NCBI RefSeq assembly: GCF_963666665.1
Contig: NZ_OY762999.1
Coordinates: 408,501-472,500, forward strand
Direction: 5' to 3'
DNA: 64,000 bases
Source of the DNA: Maridesulfovibrio sp.
Lineage (GTDB): Bacteria; Desulfobacterota; Desulfovibrionia; Desulfovibrionales; Desulfovibrionaceae
Shown piece by piece: positions 33,119-41,802 of the stretch; the stretch's first letter is position 1; each line of letters begins with the position of its first letter. The notes below the pieces were generated by a model. That model did no database searches. It saw only the letters and a program-made list of their open reading frames with translations, and was not told the origin of the DNA. The position numbers and the translations under genes are program-made.

Positions 33119-36064
33119 ATGAGCCAGGATTTCATGGATCCTGAAATTTTTGCGGATTTCATTATTGAAGCTAAAGAGCATCTCGAAACTATTGAGCCCA
33201 ACCTGCTTGAGCTCGAAAATAATCCCGAGAATCTTGATCTTCTGAATGAAATATTCAGGCCAATGCACTCCCTCAAGGGAGCTTCAGGCTTTTTGGGACT
33301 GAATATCATCAATGGCCTTGCCCATAGGGCTGAAAATATTCTTGATGAACTGCGGAAAGGTGAGATTGCGGTTACATCCGAAATTATGGATGTAATTCTT
33401 GCCGCCACCGACTTGTTACGTCAGTTGATTGATAATTTGGATGAACTCGGTAATGAAGGTGTAGTTGATACTTCAATTACCATTGAAAGAATTGATGCCA
33501 TCATGGCCGGTGAAACCCTCGAACCTTCCAACTCTTCTGCGGAAGAGGTTGCCACTGAACCTGAACCGGAACCCGAGCCGGAGCCTGTTTTGGAAGAAGT
33601 AGAGCCGGACCCTGAACCGGTTGAAGAAATTATTGAAGTTGAGACAGATTTGCCGGAGACCCAAATCGAGCAGGAGTCCAATATGTCAGATTCAGGACGC
33701 AAACAGGCTTTTCAGTTTGTAGCCATCGTCAATGAGGAAGCTGAATCCTATAAGTTGACAACCGTAGGAGAAGGTCATCTAGCCGATTTTCTTGAAGAAG
33801 CCCATGAAATCATCGAGAATCTCACTAACGGCCTGCTTGAGCTTGAGCAGGATCCCGAAGGCAATGACGACCTCATCAATGATATCTTCAGATATTTCCA
33901 TAACCTTAAGGGTAACAGCGGTATTATCGGTTTCCGTGAGCTGAACTCGCTCACCCATGAAGCCGAAACCCTGCTGAACAAAGTCCGAAAGGGTGAAGTA
34001 GCTGCTACCCGAACCATGATCGACCTGCTTTTGGCAGTCGTGGATGGTATTGAGTCTCTGATTGCTCATGTATCCCCGAAAACAGGTGATGTTCAGCCTT
34101 TGGATATTGATCAGCTTGTTACCCCGCTTCAGGAAGCGGTTGAGAAGGGTGAAGTTGTTACCAGCGAGTTTTTTGAAGAAGACGAGGTCGATGAAGAGCC
34201 TGAGTCTGAGCCTGAATCTGAACCGGAAGCTGAGCTGGAACCTGCAGAAGACGGATTGGATCCGGAAGATATAGCAATTTTTGAACAGACTGTTCATCAA
34301 CAGATCGATAATATCGAGCTGGCATTGAAAACTCTCGGCGAGGATTCCGGTCAGAAAGATTATATTGATGGACTCTACAGGAGCCTTGTTTCCATCCAGA
34401 ATTCCGGTGGATACATGGGTTTTGACGACTTGCGGGAATACGCAGAAAGAACCGCAGGACTGGTTGATCAGGCCCGTTCATCTGACATGGATTTTGGGTT
34501 GATGCTTGATCTGTTGCGTCAGGAATGTGGAATTATTTCAGAGATGATTGATTCTTCTGTTAGCGATCTTAAGGGTGCCGCAGAGGCTCCTGCCGAACCC
34601 AAGCCCAAGCCCGAGCCCAAGCCCGAGCCTAAGCCGGAACCTAAGCCCGAGCCTAAGCCTGAGCCTAAGCCGGAACCTAAGCCCGAGCCTAAACCGGAGC
34701 CTAAGCCCGCACCTAAGCCTGAGCCCAAGCCCGCACCTAAGCCGGAAGCGAAGCCTGCTCCTAAAGCCGCTGCCAAGCCTGCAGCGAAGCCTGCTGCAAA
34801 ACCGAAGCCTAAACCTGCAGCCGGTGCTCCGGTCAAGAGTTCCAAGCCTAAGGCCATGTCTACCATCAGGGTTGACCACCAGAAGCTTGACCATCTTATG
34901 AACCTGATCGGAGAGCTTATCATCAGCAGGGGGCGTTATACCATGCTTGCCCGCGGTCTTGAGGAAGGACACCTTGAGGTTCCGGTTGTTGCCCAGCAGC
35001 TGACTGAAACAACATACGCTCTGTCCAGAATCTCTGATGACCTGCAGGACACCATCATGAAGGTCCGCATGGTCGCTGTTCAGACTGTATTTTCGAGATT
35101 TCCGCGTTTGGTTCGCGACCTTAGCCGTAAGAGCGGCAAGCGGGTCGAGTTGATAACCGAAGGCGAAGAGACTGAACTCGATAAGAGTGTTGTCGAGGAA
35201 ATCGGCGATCCTCTTGTCCACTTGATCAGGAACTCTGTCGACCATGGCCTTGAGCCGGAAGAAGAGCGCATCGCTAACGGAAAAACCCCTCAGGGGCATG
35301 TCTGGCTGCGCGCTTATCACAAGGGTAACTCTGTTGCCATTGAGGTTGAGGATGATGGACGCGGAATTGATCCTGAAAAGATGCGTAATGTCGCTATCAA
35401 GAAAGGGGTTATTTCTCCGGAAGAAGCCCGTAACCTTGATGACCGCGAAGCTATTGAACTGATTTTCGCTCCGGGATTCTCCTCCGCCGAAAAGGTTACC
35501 GACATTTCCGGTCGAGGCGTGGGAATGGATGTTGTACGTAACAACATCAAGGACCTTAAAGGTAGTGTCCACATTTCCTCCGAAGTTGGTAAGGGCTCCA
35601 AATTTACCCTTACCCTGCCGCTGACCCTGGCGATTATTGATGCGCTTATGGTTCAGATTAACGGTGCAAACTACGCCATTCCTCTTGATGCGGTTTCTGA
35701 AACCACTAAGATTGAGGCGGAAAGGCTTACTGAAGTCAACAACCGTAAAGCAGTTACCCTGCGCGGTGAGGTGCTTGGTATTGCCGAGCTTGCCGAACTT
35801 CTTGAACAGCCGGTCAGCGATCCTGACCGCGAGGTTTTGCCTGTTGTTATTGTCCATGACAATGACCGTCGCCTCGGATTGGTTGTAGACAGACTTCTTG
35901 AGCGTCAGGAAATCGTTATTAAACCTCTCGGTAATTACCTCAACGGCTTTGATCTCAAAGGCGTATCAGGTGCTACCATTATGGGTGACGGTAGCGTTGT
36001 TCTTATCCTTGACCCCCATGAGATCTACAGTATGGCAACAGTTAAGAGCGGTAGTATTCAGTAG
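33119..36064 (+). CDS. cheA: Chemotaxis histidine kinase CheA with multiple HPt domains
   Basis: A 981-aa protein, much longer than E. coli CheA (654). Domains in order: HPt1 with H50 (MHSLKGASG); HPt2 with H261 (FHNLKGNSG); a third HPt-like segment where the His is V424 (LVSIQNSGG), so it cannot be phosphorylated; and a Lys-Pro-Glu repeat linker (about 494-570). Then come the dimerisation helices (HLMNLIGELII), HATPase (N-box LIRNSVDHG about 702; GRGID; GRGVGMDVV about 798) and a C-terminal CheW-like domain. No P2 CheY-binding domain is obvious. AAGGGG precedes the ATG. A terminator follows. Confidence 0.95.
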   Translation: MSQDFMDPEIFADFIIEAKEHLETIEPNLLELENNPENLDLLNEIFRPMHSLKGASGFLGLNIINGLAHRAENILDELRKGEIAVTSEIMDVILAATDLLRQLIDNLDELGNEGVVDTSITIERIDAIMAGETLEPSNSSAEEVATEPEPEPEPEPVLEEVEPDPEPVEEIIEVETDLPETQIEQESNMSDSGRKQAFQFVAIVNEEAESYKLTTVGEGHLADFLEEAHEIIENLTNGLLELEQDPEGNDDLINDIFRYFHNLKGNSGIIGFRELNSLTHEAETLLNKVRKGEVAATRTMIDLLLAVVDGIESLIAHVSPKTGDVQPLDIDQLVTPLQEAVEKGEVVTSEFFEEDEVDEEPESEPESEPEAELEPAEDGLDPEDIAIFEQTVHQQIDNIELALKTLGEDSGQKDYIDGLYRSLVSIQNSGGYMGFDDLREYAERTAGLVDQARSSDMDFGLMLDLLRQECGIISEMIDSSVSDLKGAAEAPAEPKPKPEPKPEPKPEPKPEPKPEPKPEPKPEPKPEPKPAPKPEPKPAPKPEAKPAPKAAAKPAAKPAAKPKPKPAAGAPVKSSKPKAMSTIRVDHQKLDHLMNLIGELIISRGRYTMLARGLEEGHLEVPVVAQQLTETTYALSRISDDLQDTIMKVRMVAVQTVFSRFPRLVRDLSRKSGKRVELITEGEETELDKSVVEEIGDPLVHLIRNSVDHGLEPEEERIANGKTPQGHVWLRAYHKGNSVAIEVEDDGRGIDPEKMRNVAIKKGVISPEEARNLDDREAIELIFAPGFSSAEKVTDISGRGVGMDVVRNNIKDLKGSVHISSEVGKGSKFTLTLPLTLAIIDALMVQINGANYAIPLDAVSETTKIEAERLTEVNNRKAVTLRGEVLGIAELAELLEQPVSDPDREVLPVVIVHDNDRRLGLVVDRLLERQEIVIKPLGNYLNGFDLKGVSGATIMGDGSVVLILDPHEIYSMATVKSGSIQ
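34596..34830 (+). repeat. Tandem Lys-Pro-Glu/Ala codon repeats in the cheA linker
   Basis: The repeating unit is AAG-CCN-GAG-CCN (protein PKPEP), shifting to PKPAP and then AAKPA. Near-identical 12-base units suggest length variation by slippage. Confidence 0.9.
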
Positions 36065-36090
36065 CTGTCAGTTACATAAAGTGAAAGTTA

Positions 36091-36126
36091 ATCCCCCTGA
36101 TGCTTATGCTTCAGGGGGATTTTTTT
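36091..36126 (+). terminator. Terminator of the chemotaxis operon
   Basis: ATCCCCCTGA (36091-36100) pairs with TCAGGGGGAT (36111-36120), followed by T6. Confidence 0.92.
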
Positions 36127-36136
36127 GCGCAGCAAT

Positions 36137-36170
36137 AAAAAAGGCTTCTCCGATTAACGAAGAAGCCTTT
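36137..36170 (-). terminator. Terminator of the leftward membrane-protein gene
   Basis: AAAGGCTTCT (36140-36149) pairs with AGAAGCCTTT (36161-36170). On the minus strand the stem is followed by TTTATTGC. Confidence 0.85.
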
Positions 36171-36192
36171 TCCTGTTTGTATATTTGTAGCC

Positions 36193-37170
36193 TTAGGACA
36201 GGCTCAGATATAAGCTCATCGTCCCTGCCATGAGAGTTGCATGGGCGAGGATGACCAGAAGCGGAGCGAGAGCAAGGCCGATTTTGTGGCGCATGGGTGT
36301 TTCGCTTCTCCATGTTACTGTCCATACTGCACAGCAGAGGATGGTCAGCAGCAGGGAGGCCCCGAAGCTTATGGCTACGGGCAGGTTCTGATATAAAGTG
36401 GCAATGTTGGGACCGCAGATGTAGTAGATTACACCGCCTGAAGCAGCCAGCTGCAGCAGGGACGGGAATAATGCCCAGCGAGCAACCACCGGAAGCGAGA
36501 ATTTATAGTAATCGCGACCGAAGTCGTCTTTGTTGCGGCGCAGTACCAGATAAAGGCCGGAAGCTGTGGCAGCAAAGGCAAGGGCCATGATCAGGTAGAT
36601 TCCAGCCAGACAAAGTCCCGCCTTGCCGGGAAGTTGCTGGAAATGTGTGTAAAAAGGAACTGCCGGAACAGCAGGGGTAGGGCTTTCAATCTGCAGGGTG
36701 AAAAATCTCTGCATGATCACTGTGGCAACATGTATGGATGCAACACCTCCCAATGCGCCAATTGCGCCGAGCATGGTGTGCAGCGGTTTGCTTTTTTTAA
36801 GTTTTTTCCAGCTGTATTTATAAGGTATGAGGCCCGCCAGCGCGATTCCCAGAGTGATGTAAAACATCATAACCGGAGAAGCTGGGTTGATAAACCAGTC
36901 CTTAAGCCATGGCATTTGACGGCTGAAAAATGCGGCAGCACTTCCTAGGCAGATGGTAAAGAGTAGGTAGAGGACCAAAGTCAGTGTTGTTACCTGCTGG
37001 GCCAGTTTGTCGTAAAAAATCTTTTTGCGTGCCTTGGCCGTAATTTCAAGGATCACAGCCATGATCGGGGCACCGATAGCCGCAAGCGTGGCAAAGTCCA
37101 CCAGAGCTTTGGGCAGCATCTGAGCACTCATCATTGCCGTGAGCCGAATAGGTTCCATGGGGATGTTCAT
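36193..37170 (-). CDS. Polytopic inner-membrane protein of unknown function
   Basis: A 325-aa protein with about eight to nine hydrophobic helices. Several helices carry His residues (for example LHTMLGAIGALGGVASIHVATVIMQRF and LAPLLVILAHATLMAG), so haem ligation as in respiratory membrane subunits is conceivable but unproven. The N-terminal stretch KKIFYDKLAQQV is cytoplasmic and basic. AGGAAAG precedes the ATG. It is a single gene with its own terminator between the chemotaxis and YbgF units. I do not recognise the family. Confidence 0.6.
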   Translation of the reverse strand: MNIPMEPIRLTAMMSAQMLPKALVDFATLAAIGAPIMAVILEITAKARKKIFYDKLAQQVTTLTLVLYLLFTICLGSAAAFFSRQMPWLKDWFINPASPVMMFYITLGIALAGLIPYKYSWKKLKKSKPLHTMLGAIGALGGVASIHVATVIMQRFFTLQIESPTPAVPAVPFYTHFQQLPGKAGLCLAGIYLIMALAFAATASGLYLVLRRNKDDFGRDYYKFSLPVVARWALFPSLLQLAASGGVIYYICGPNIATLYQNLPVAISFGASLLLTILCCAVWTVTWRSETPMRHKIGLALAPLLVILAHATLMAGTMSLYLSLS

Positions 37171-37377
37171 ATTTGCTTTCCTAAAATAAGGGTTTTAAAG
37201 ACTTCTTTTGTGTGCACTTTTTGCCCTAAATTTGCACAGGACGCAAGGGGAGGGGGCGTCCATTATGTAAAAGGTTAGATATGCTTGCCAAATCTAATTA
37301 AGTGGCCTACTTTAATTTCGTTGAAACTTGAACCAAATTCACCAGTTAGATTCAACACGTCTTTCGGAGAATATTTG

Positions 37378-38217
37378 ATGCAGTACTTACGAATCCTTCT
37401 TATTGTTGTTCTGGCCGTCGTTGTGAGCGGATGTTTTGCGGCAAAGCAGTCTGAAGAGCCTGTTAAGCCCGCATGGGGCGGTAGCGAAGAGTGGCGCCTT
37501 AAGAGTCTTGAAGAGAATTTTTTACATTTCAAGGAAGGAATGCGTCAACAGAATGATCTGATTGAAAGCAATCACAAAGACACCACTGCTCAAATTGAAA
37601 AGCTTCAGGAACGGATGACCGAACTGGACAGCACTCTTGCCGAGCTCAAGGAAAATCAGCAAAAGATGATGGCTATGAAGGTCGAACAGGAAATTCCTGC
37701 AGAAGAAACAGTAGTAGCCGAAGAAGTTGTCGTTGGCGGTAATAGCAGCAGCGAAGAAAAACCTTGGATGATTGTTCCCGGTGAAGCTGCAGCTACGCCC
37801 GCTTCGAGTCCTGCGGCTACTCCGAAACCTGTTTCTGCTTTAAGCGGAGATGCCCTGTATCAGGAAGGCGTGCGGCTGGTGATGAACGATAATCCTCTGA
37901 AGGCACGTGGACTGCTGGAGCAATATCTTGCCCAGAATCCTTCTTCCAATCTTGCTCCGAATGCTCTTTATTGGATTGGTGAAACATACTATTCTGAAAA
38001 GAGCTTTGCCCAGTCCATTCTTAAATTCAAGGAAGTTAGCAGGCGTTTTCCCAAGGCCGGGAAAGTCCCCGATGCCATGCTCAAGATCGGTTTGGCCTAC
38101 GATAAGCTGGGTGACCGCGAGAATGCTGTTTTTTACCTGCGTACTCTGATTGAAGATTATCCTAAGTCTGCTCCTGCCAATATCGGCAGGGAACGTCTGC
38201 GTGCAATCGAAGGCTAG
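37378..38217 (+). CDS. ybgF: YbgF/CpoB-like TPR lipoprotein
   Basis: A 279-aa protein with a lipoprotein signal (lipobox VSGC, Cys about 19) and a coiled coil (about 40-110, QNDLIESNHKDTTAQIEKLQERMTELDSTLAEL). A low-complexity linker follows, then three TPR units (about 155-275: DALYQEGVRLVMNDNPLKARGLLEQYL and so on), the layout of Tol-Pal-associated YbgF/CpoB. In E. coli it links outer-membrane constriction with peptidoglycan synthesis. No tol or pal genes lie nearby. ATG 37378 follows CGGAGA; the longer frame from 37285 lacks a ribosome site. Confidence 0.82.
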   Translation: MQYLRILLIVVLAVVVSGCFAAKQSEEPVKPAWGGSEEWRLKSLEENFLHFKEGMRQQNDLIESNHKDTTAQIEKLQERMTELDSTLAELKENQQKMMAMKVEQEIPAEETVVAEEVVVGGNSSSEEKPWMIVPGEAAATPASSPAATPKPVSALSGDALYQEGVRLVMNDNPLKARGLLEQYLAQNPSSNLAPNALYWIGETYYSEKSFAQSILKFKEVSRRFPKAGKVPDAMLKIGLAYDKLGDRENAVFYLRTLIEDYPKSAPANIGRERLRAIEG

Positions 38218-38238
38218 TACCTTCAGCGGCGTCCGTTG

Positions 38239-39450
38239 GTGAGTTCTCTTCAGGAAGAATATTTTGCATGTCTGGCCCTGCGCTATACGCCGGGGCTTGG
38301 GCCTAAATCATGGGGACCGATCCTCAAATATTATCCAACAGCTTACGAAGGTCTTAAGGACGCGGTAAACTGGCCTTCCCTTAAACTTGCTTCCGAAAAG
38401 AGCTCCAGAGCCGCAAAAAATGAAGAGTGGCGTTCCAAGGCTGAAAAAGAATACCGTGAGGCTATGCGTCTTGAATTTGGCATTCTGCCGTGGACGCATC
38501 CTCTATTCCCCGATCTTCTTAAAGAATTACCTGATCCTCCAACCTGCCTGTATTACTTCGGTGATCCGAAGCTGCTCTCCAATCCGGCTGTCGGTATTGT
38601 GGGCTCACGCAATAGCGGACGACTCGGAATGGAATATGCCGCAAGGCTTGCCGCGGATTTGTCAAGAAGCGGGATTACTGTCACTTCCGGCTTTGCAAAA
38701 GGTATAGATACCTGCGCTCATGAAGCTGCCTTGCACGGCGTAGGTTCAACAATAGCTGTACTTGGGACTGGTTTGGATTTTGATTCCTATCCGCCGGACA
38801 GTGACTGGCTGCGTAGAGGGGTGATTGAGTCCGGACTGATAATTTCTGAATTTCCGCCCGGAACAAAGCCTTTTGCCCGTAATTTTCCTTTTCGCAACCG
38901 GCTGATCAGCGGGTTGAGTGTAGGTGTTGTGGTTGTGGAGGCTGAAATTGCCAGCGGCAGTCTCGTTACAGCCCGTCTTGCCGGAGAGCAGGGCAGGGAA
39001 GTAATGGCTATGCCCGGTCCCAGCGGAGACAAAAGCTTTGCCGGATGTTTGAAATTGATTAAGGAAGGCGCAGCTCTTGTGGAAACCGCAGATGATGTAT
39101 TACTGAACATCAGGCACGCCCTCGATATTGGGAATATTTCCGGGCAGAAGGCGGTTGCAGGGGCCGAGCGTAAGCTCCCTGTTAAAAGGGAGGACAAAGG
39201 CAGTCTGTCCAAACAGGTTGATGTTGCTGCCATAAGCAAACCTGCCGCGCCGATTATTGATATTAATTCCCTTGAACCGCCGGAGTCAGACATTGCTAAA
39301 GCTCTCCAAAGTGGGGGTAAGCTGCATATTGATGAGATCGCCCGTGCGGCGGGAATTGATGTTTCCGTGGCCGGAGCAGTTGTACTGAGCATGGAGGTCA
39401 AGGGAATGGTTGTGCGCTTTCCCGGCATGTATTATGATCTCCGGTGTTAA
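38239..39450 (+). CDS. dprA: DNA-processing protein DprA/Smf
   Basis: About 403 aa. An N-terminal helical region precedes the Rossmann-like DprA core (about 110-300: AVGIVGSRNSGRLGMEYAARLAADLSRSGITVTSGFAKGID, then FPFRNRLISGLSVGVVVVEA). It ends in a winged-helix DML1-type domain (about 350-403). DprA loads RecA on incoming single-stranded DNA in transformation; in many non-competent bacteria its role is unclear. The start is GTG 38239 or the adjacent TTG 38236; neither has a good ribosome site. It lies 21 bp after ybgF. Confidence 0.9.
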   Translation: MSSLQEEYFACLALRYTPGLGPKSWGPILKYYPTAYEGLKDAVNWPSLKLASEKSSRAAKNEEWRSKAEKEYREAMRLEFGILPWTHPLFPDLLKELPDPPTCLYYFGDPKLLSNPAVGIVGSRNSGRLGMEYAARLAADLSRSGITVTSGFAKGIDTCAHEAALHGVGSTIAVLGTGLDFDSYPPDSDWLRRGVIESGLIISEFPPGTKPFARNFPFRNRLISGLSVGVVVVEAEIASGSLVTARLAGEQGREVMAMPGPSGDKSFAGCLKLIKEGAALVETADDVLLNIRHALDIGNISGQKAVAGAERKLPVKREDKGSLSKQVDVAAISKPAAPIIDINSLEPPESDIAKALQSGGKLHIDEIARAAGIDVSVAGAVVLSMEVKGMVVRFPGMYYDLRC

Positions 39451-39494
39451 CATGGGGCGGGTGTGTTTGAATTTTATTAGGAGAAGTCCGACTG

Positions 39495-39905
39495 ATGCAG
39501 AAAATTCCGGTTAAACTTGCGGCTCCGGGCATGAAGCTTGCCAAGCCTGTAACCCGCGATAACGGTATGGTTGTTCTTGCCGAAGGGTTGGAGCTTACCG
39601 AAGGGATCATCCAGAAGCTGGAGTCCATGGACGTTGAGCGTATTGTAGTTAAAGGCAATCCCGTTAATATGGGGGACAACGACGATTCCTCGTGGTCCAA
39701 GAAGTCGGAACGACTCAACCATCTTTTCCGCCGCTATTCCAAAGACAAGTGGATGTTCCGGGTTAAAGGTTTTTTCAAGGAATATTTCGATCTCAAGGCT
39801 GCTGCTCAAAAGGCTGAAGAGGAAGCGGAAAGACTGGCTGAAGAGCAGGCCGCAGCTGAAGCCGCTGCAGCAGAAGAGGCAGCAGCAAACGGGGAGGGAG
39901 CATAG
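39495..39905 (+). CDS. Small protein resembling the N-terminal domain of HD-GYP proteins
   Basis: A 136-aa protein. Residues 1-60 (IPVKLAAPGMKLAKPVTRDNGMVVLAEGLELTEGIIQKLESMDVERIVVKG) look like the beta-rich domain that precedes HD-GYP phosphodiesterase domains, but no HD-GYP follows. A basic segment (KSERLNHLFRRYSKDKWM) comes next, then a charged Ala/Glu-rich coiled tail. AGGAGAAG precedes the ATG. The stop abuts the HDOD gene, so the two proteins probably act together, as a split version of a single signalling protein. Confidence 0.65.
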   Translation: MQKIPVKLAAPGMKLAKPVTRDNGMVVLAEGLELTEGIIQKLESMDVERIVVKGNPVNMGDNDDSSWSKKSERLNHLFRRYSKDKWMFRVKGFFKEYFDLKAAAQKAEEEAERLAEEQAAAEAAAAEEAAANGEGA

Positions 39906-40745
39906 ATGGTCGATCAGGATCTTAAAACCAGTGTAAAAGGTCAGATTCTTTCTACTTCCGACCTTCCTACCCTGCCTTCTGTGCTTGATGAGGTTACCAA
40001 GCTTGTAGATGACCCCAACTCATCAACCGAACAGGTCGCAAAAGTTATTTCACAGGATCAGGTACTTTCCGCAAAAGTCCTCAAAATGGTTAACTCGCCC
40101 ATTTATGGCTTTCCGGGAAGGATCACCACCATTCAGCATGCCCTTGTTTTGCTCGGCCTGAACGTAATTCGCGGCATTATTATTTCTACCTCTGTCTTTG
40201 ACATGATTCAGCAGGCCATGTCCGGTCTTTGGGAGCACAGCCTCGGTTGCGCCATGGCCAGTGGTGCAATTGCCAAGGCTGCAGGATTCGAAGATCCTGA
40301 AGAATTCACCGTGGCCGGATTGCTTCATGATCTCGGTAAAGTCGTTACTGCAGTGCAGCTGCCGGAACTCAATGAAGCAGTGCGTATGACTGTTAAGGAA
40401 AAAGACCTGACCTACTATGAGGCTGAACGCCAGATTCTCGGCTTCGGTCATGACCGCATCAACGCTTGGCTGGCCAGACATTGGCACCTTCCGCCCAATG
40501 TTCGTGAAGCCATGACTTATCACCATCATCCTGATCGTGCCCAGCATTACCAGCAGACTGCCGCAGTGGTTCATGTCGGTGATTTTATTGTTCGTCTTTT
40601 TGAATACGGAAACGGCGGAGATGATCAGATTGCGTATTTCAAGCCTGCGGCCATGAAGATATTGAAATTGAAAATGAAGGATCTTGAACCGGTCATGGAT
40701 GAAGTATCCGATAAGTTCATGGAGATATCCGACCTGACCTTCTAG
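39906..40745 (+). CDS. HDOD-domain signalling protein
   Basis: A 279-aa protein covered by an HDOD domain (about 15-215: LPTLPSVLDEVTKLVDDPNSS, DQVLSAKVLKMVNSPIYGFP, and a conserved HD pair in LLHDLGKVV). HDOD proteins are non-catalytic or weakly catalytic relatives of HD phosphohydrolases that act in stress, motility and cyclic-di-GMP circuits. GGGAGGGAG precedes the ATG directly after the upstream stop. A diguanylate-cyclase-like gene follows 64 bp downstream. Confidence 0.85.
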   Translation: MVDQDLKTSVKGQILSTSDLPTLPSVLDEVTKLVDDPNSSTEQVAKVISQDQVLSAKVLKMVNSPIYGFPGRITTIQHALVLLGLNVIRGIIISTSVFDMIQQAMSGLWEHSLGCAMASGAIAKAAGFEDPEEFTVAGLLHDLGKVVTAVQLPELNEAVRMTVKEKDLTYYEAERQILGFGHDRINAWLARHWHLPPNVREAMTYHHHPDRAQHYQQTAAVVHVGDFIVRLFEYGNGGDDQIAYFKPAAMKILKLKMKDLEPVMDEVSDKFMEISDLTF

Positions 40746-40809
40746 CTCTGTCTGTTATTTTTTTTGTAATTTTACGGAACGTGGTCCGCTTGAGCTTTGA
40801 CGTCATCCA

Positions 40810-41802
40810 ATGGTTGATGTTAAACGGTTGGCTATGGACAAGAATAAGGATCACGGCCTGTTGGGGCTGACAAAATATAAGGCTATTCTGGTTTCTCCGG
40901 ATAATTCATTGCGCGACCTGCTATTTGAAATCTGGCCGCCGGATGTGCTTGAATTTACCTGCTATACTAAAGCCCGTGGGGCTGTAGAACATCTTTTCAA
41001 TGATCCGCCGGACCTGCTCATTGTGGACAGCAGGGTGGAAGATGTCCCGGCGCAGGAATTGGCCCGTCTGGTTAAGAGTGAGAACGTCTACCGGCAGCTT
41101 CCGGTAATCATCTGTCTGGATGATACAGATCTTCAGCATTCATGGGATTGGAACAAGGTTGAGGTTGATGATTTTCTGGTTCGGCCTTTTTTCCTGCCTG
41201 TAGTCAGGGAAAGGGTTAACCTGACACTTTGCCGCGCTCTCCGTGCACTTGATGCCAACCCCTTGTCCAAGCTTCCGGGCAACACTTCCATTATCCAGAA
41301 GATTCAAAGTCTGATTGACCGCAAGCAGGATTTTGCTCTTGCCTATTGCGACCTTGATTACTTCAAGTCCTTTAACGATAAGTACGGCTTCTCCCGCGGC
41401 GATGAAGTCCTGATGATGAGTGCGCGCATTATCGTCAACACGGTTAAGAGTTTTGCAGGCGAGCAGACTTTTGTGGGGCACGTGGGTGGCGATGACTTTG
41501 TCGTCATTACTTCCCCGGATATTATTGAAGAAGTCTGCCAGCGCATAATTTTTTCATTCGACGGTATTGTTCCCAATTTTTATGACATGGAAGACCGCCA
41601 GCGCAAATCCATTGTTTCCAAGGACCGTCAGGGCAATACTCAGACTTTTCCCTTGATGGCAATTTCCATTGCTGTTGTTTTTAACATCAACGGAAAGATG
41701 AAGCATTTTGGTGAAGCTTCTGCCATTGCCATGGCACTTAAGAAGAAAGCCAAAGAAAACCCCAAGAGCAGCTATGTCCTCGACCGCAGGAATAATAAAT
41801 AA
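40810..41802 (+). CDS. Receiver-like/GGDEF-domain protein with GGDDF signature
   Basis: A 330-aa protein. The N-terminal region (about 24-140) is receiver-like with D73 (LLIVDSRVED) and a degenerate acid pocket. The C-terminal GGDEF domain carries GGDDF (226-230), preceded by AYCDLDYFKSFNDKYG, the metal/substrate helix. A conservative E-to-D change at the fourth position may retain diguanylate cyclase activity. No RxxD inhibitory site is seen. An insert (NFYDMEDRQRKSIVSKDRQG) follows the core. It overlaps the recombinase gene by 29 bp. The start is uncertain (ATG 40810 or 40834). Confidence 0.78.
   Translation: MVDVKRLAMDKNKDHGLLGLTKYKAILVSPDNSLRDLLFEIWPPDVLEFTCYTKARGAVEHLFNDPPDLLIVDSRVEDVPAQELARLVKSENVYRQLPVIICLDDTDLQHSWDWNKVEVDDFLVRPFFLPVVRERVNLTLCRALRALDANPLSKLPGNTSIIQKIQSLIDRKQDFALAYCDLDYFKSFNDKYGFSRGDEVLMMSARIIVNTVKSFAGEQTFVGHVGGDDFVVITSPDIIEEVCQRIIFSFDGIVPNFYDMEDRQRKSIVSKDRQGNTQTFPLMAISIAVVFNINGKMKHFGEASAIAMALKKKAKENPKSSYVLDRRNNK

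Noticed and set aside
34596..34830. Regular repeats in cheA considered as a CRISPR or VNTR array
   Set aside because: The units are 12-base in-frame codon repeats without spacers, encoding a Lys-Pro-Glu linker.
34538..35857. 439-codon leftward open frame opposite cheA
   Set aside because: It is antisense to the conserved kinase core; the Arg/Leu/Gly repeats are the reverse reading of the Lys-Pro-Glu linker codons.
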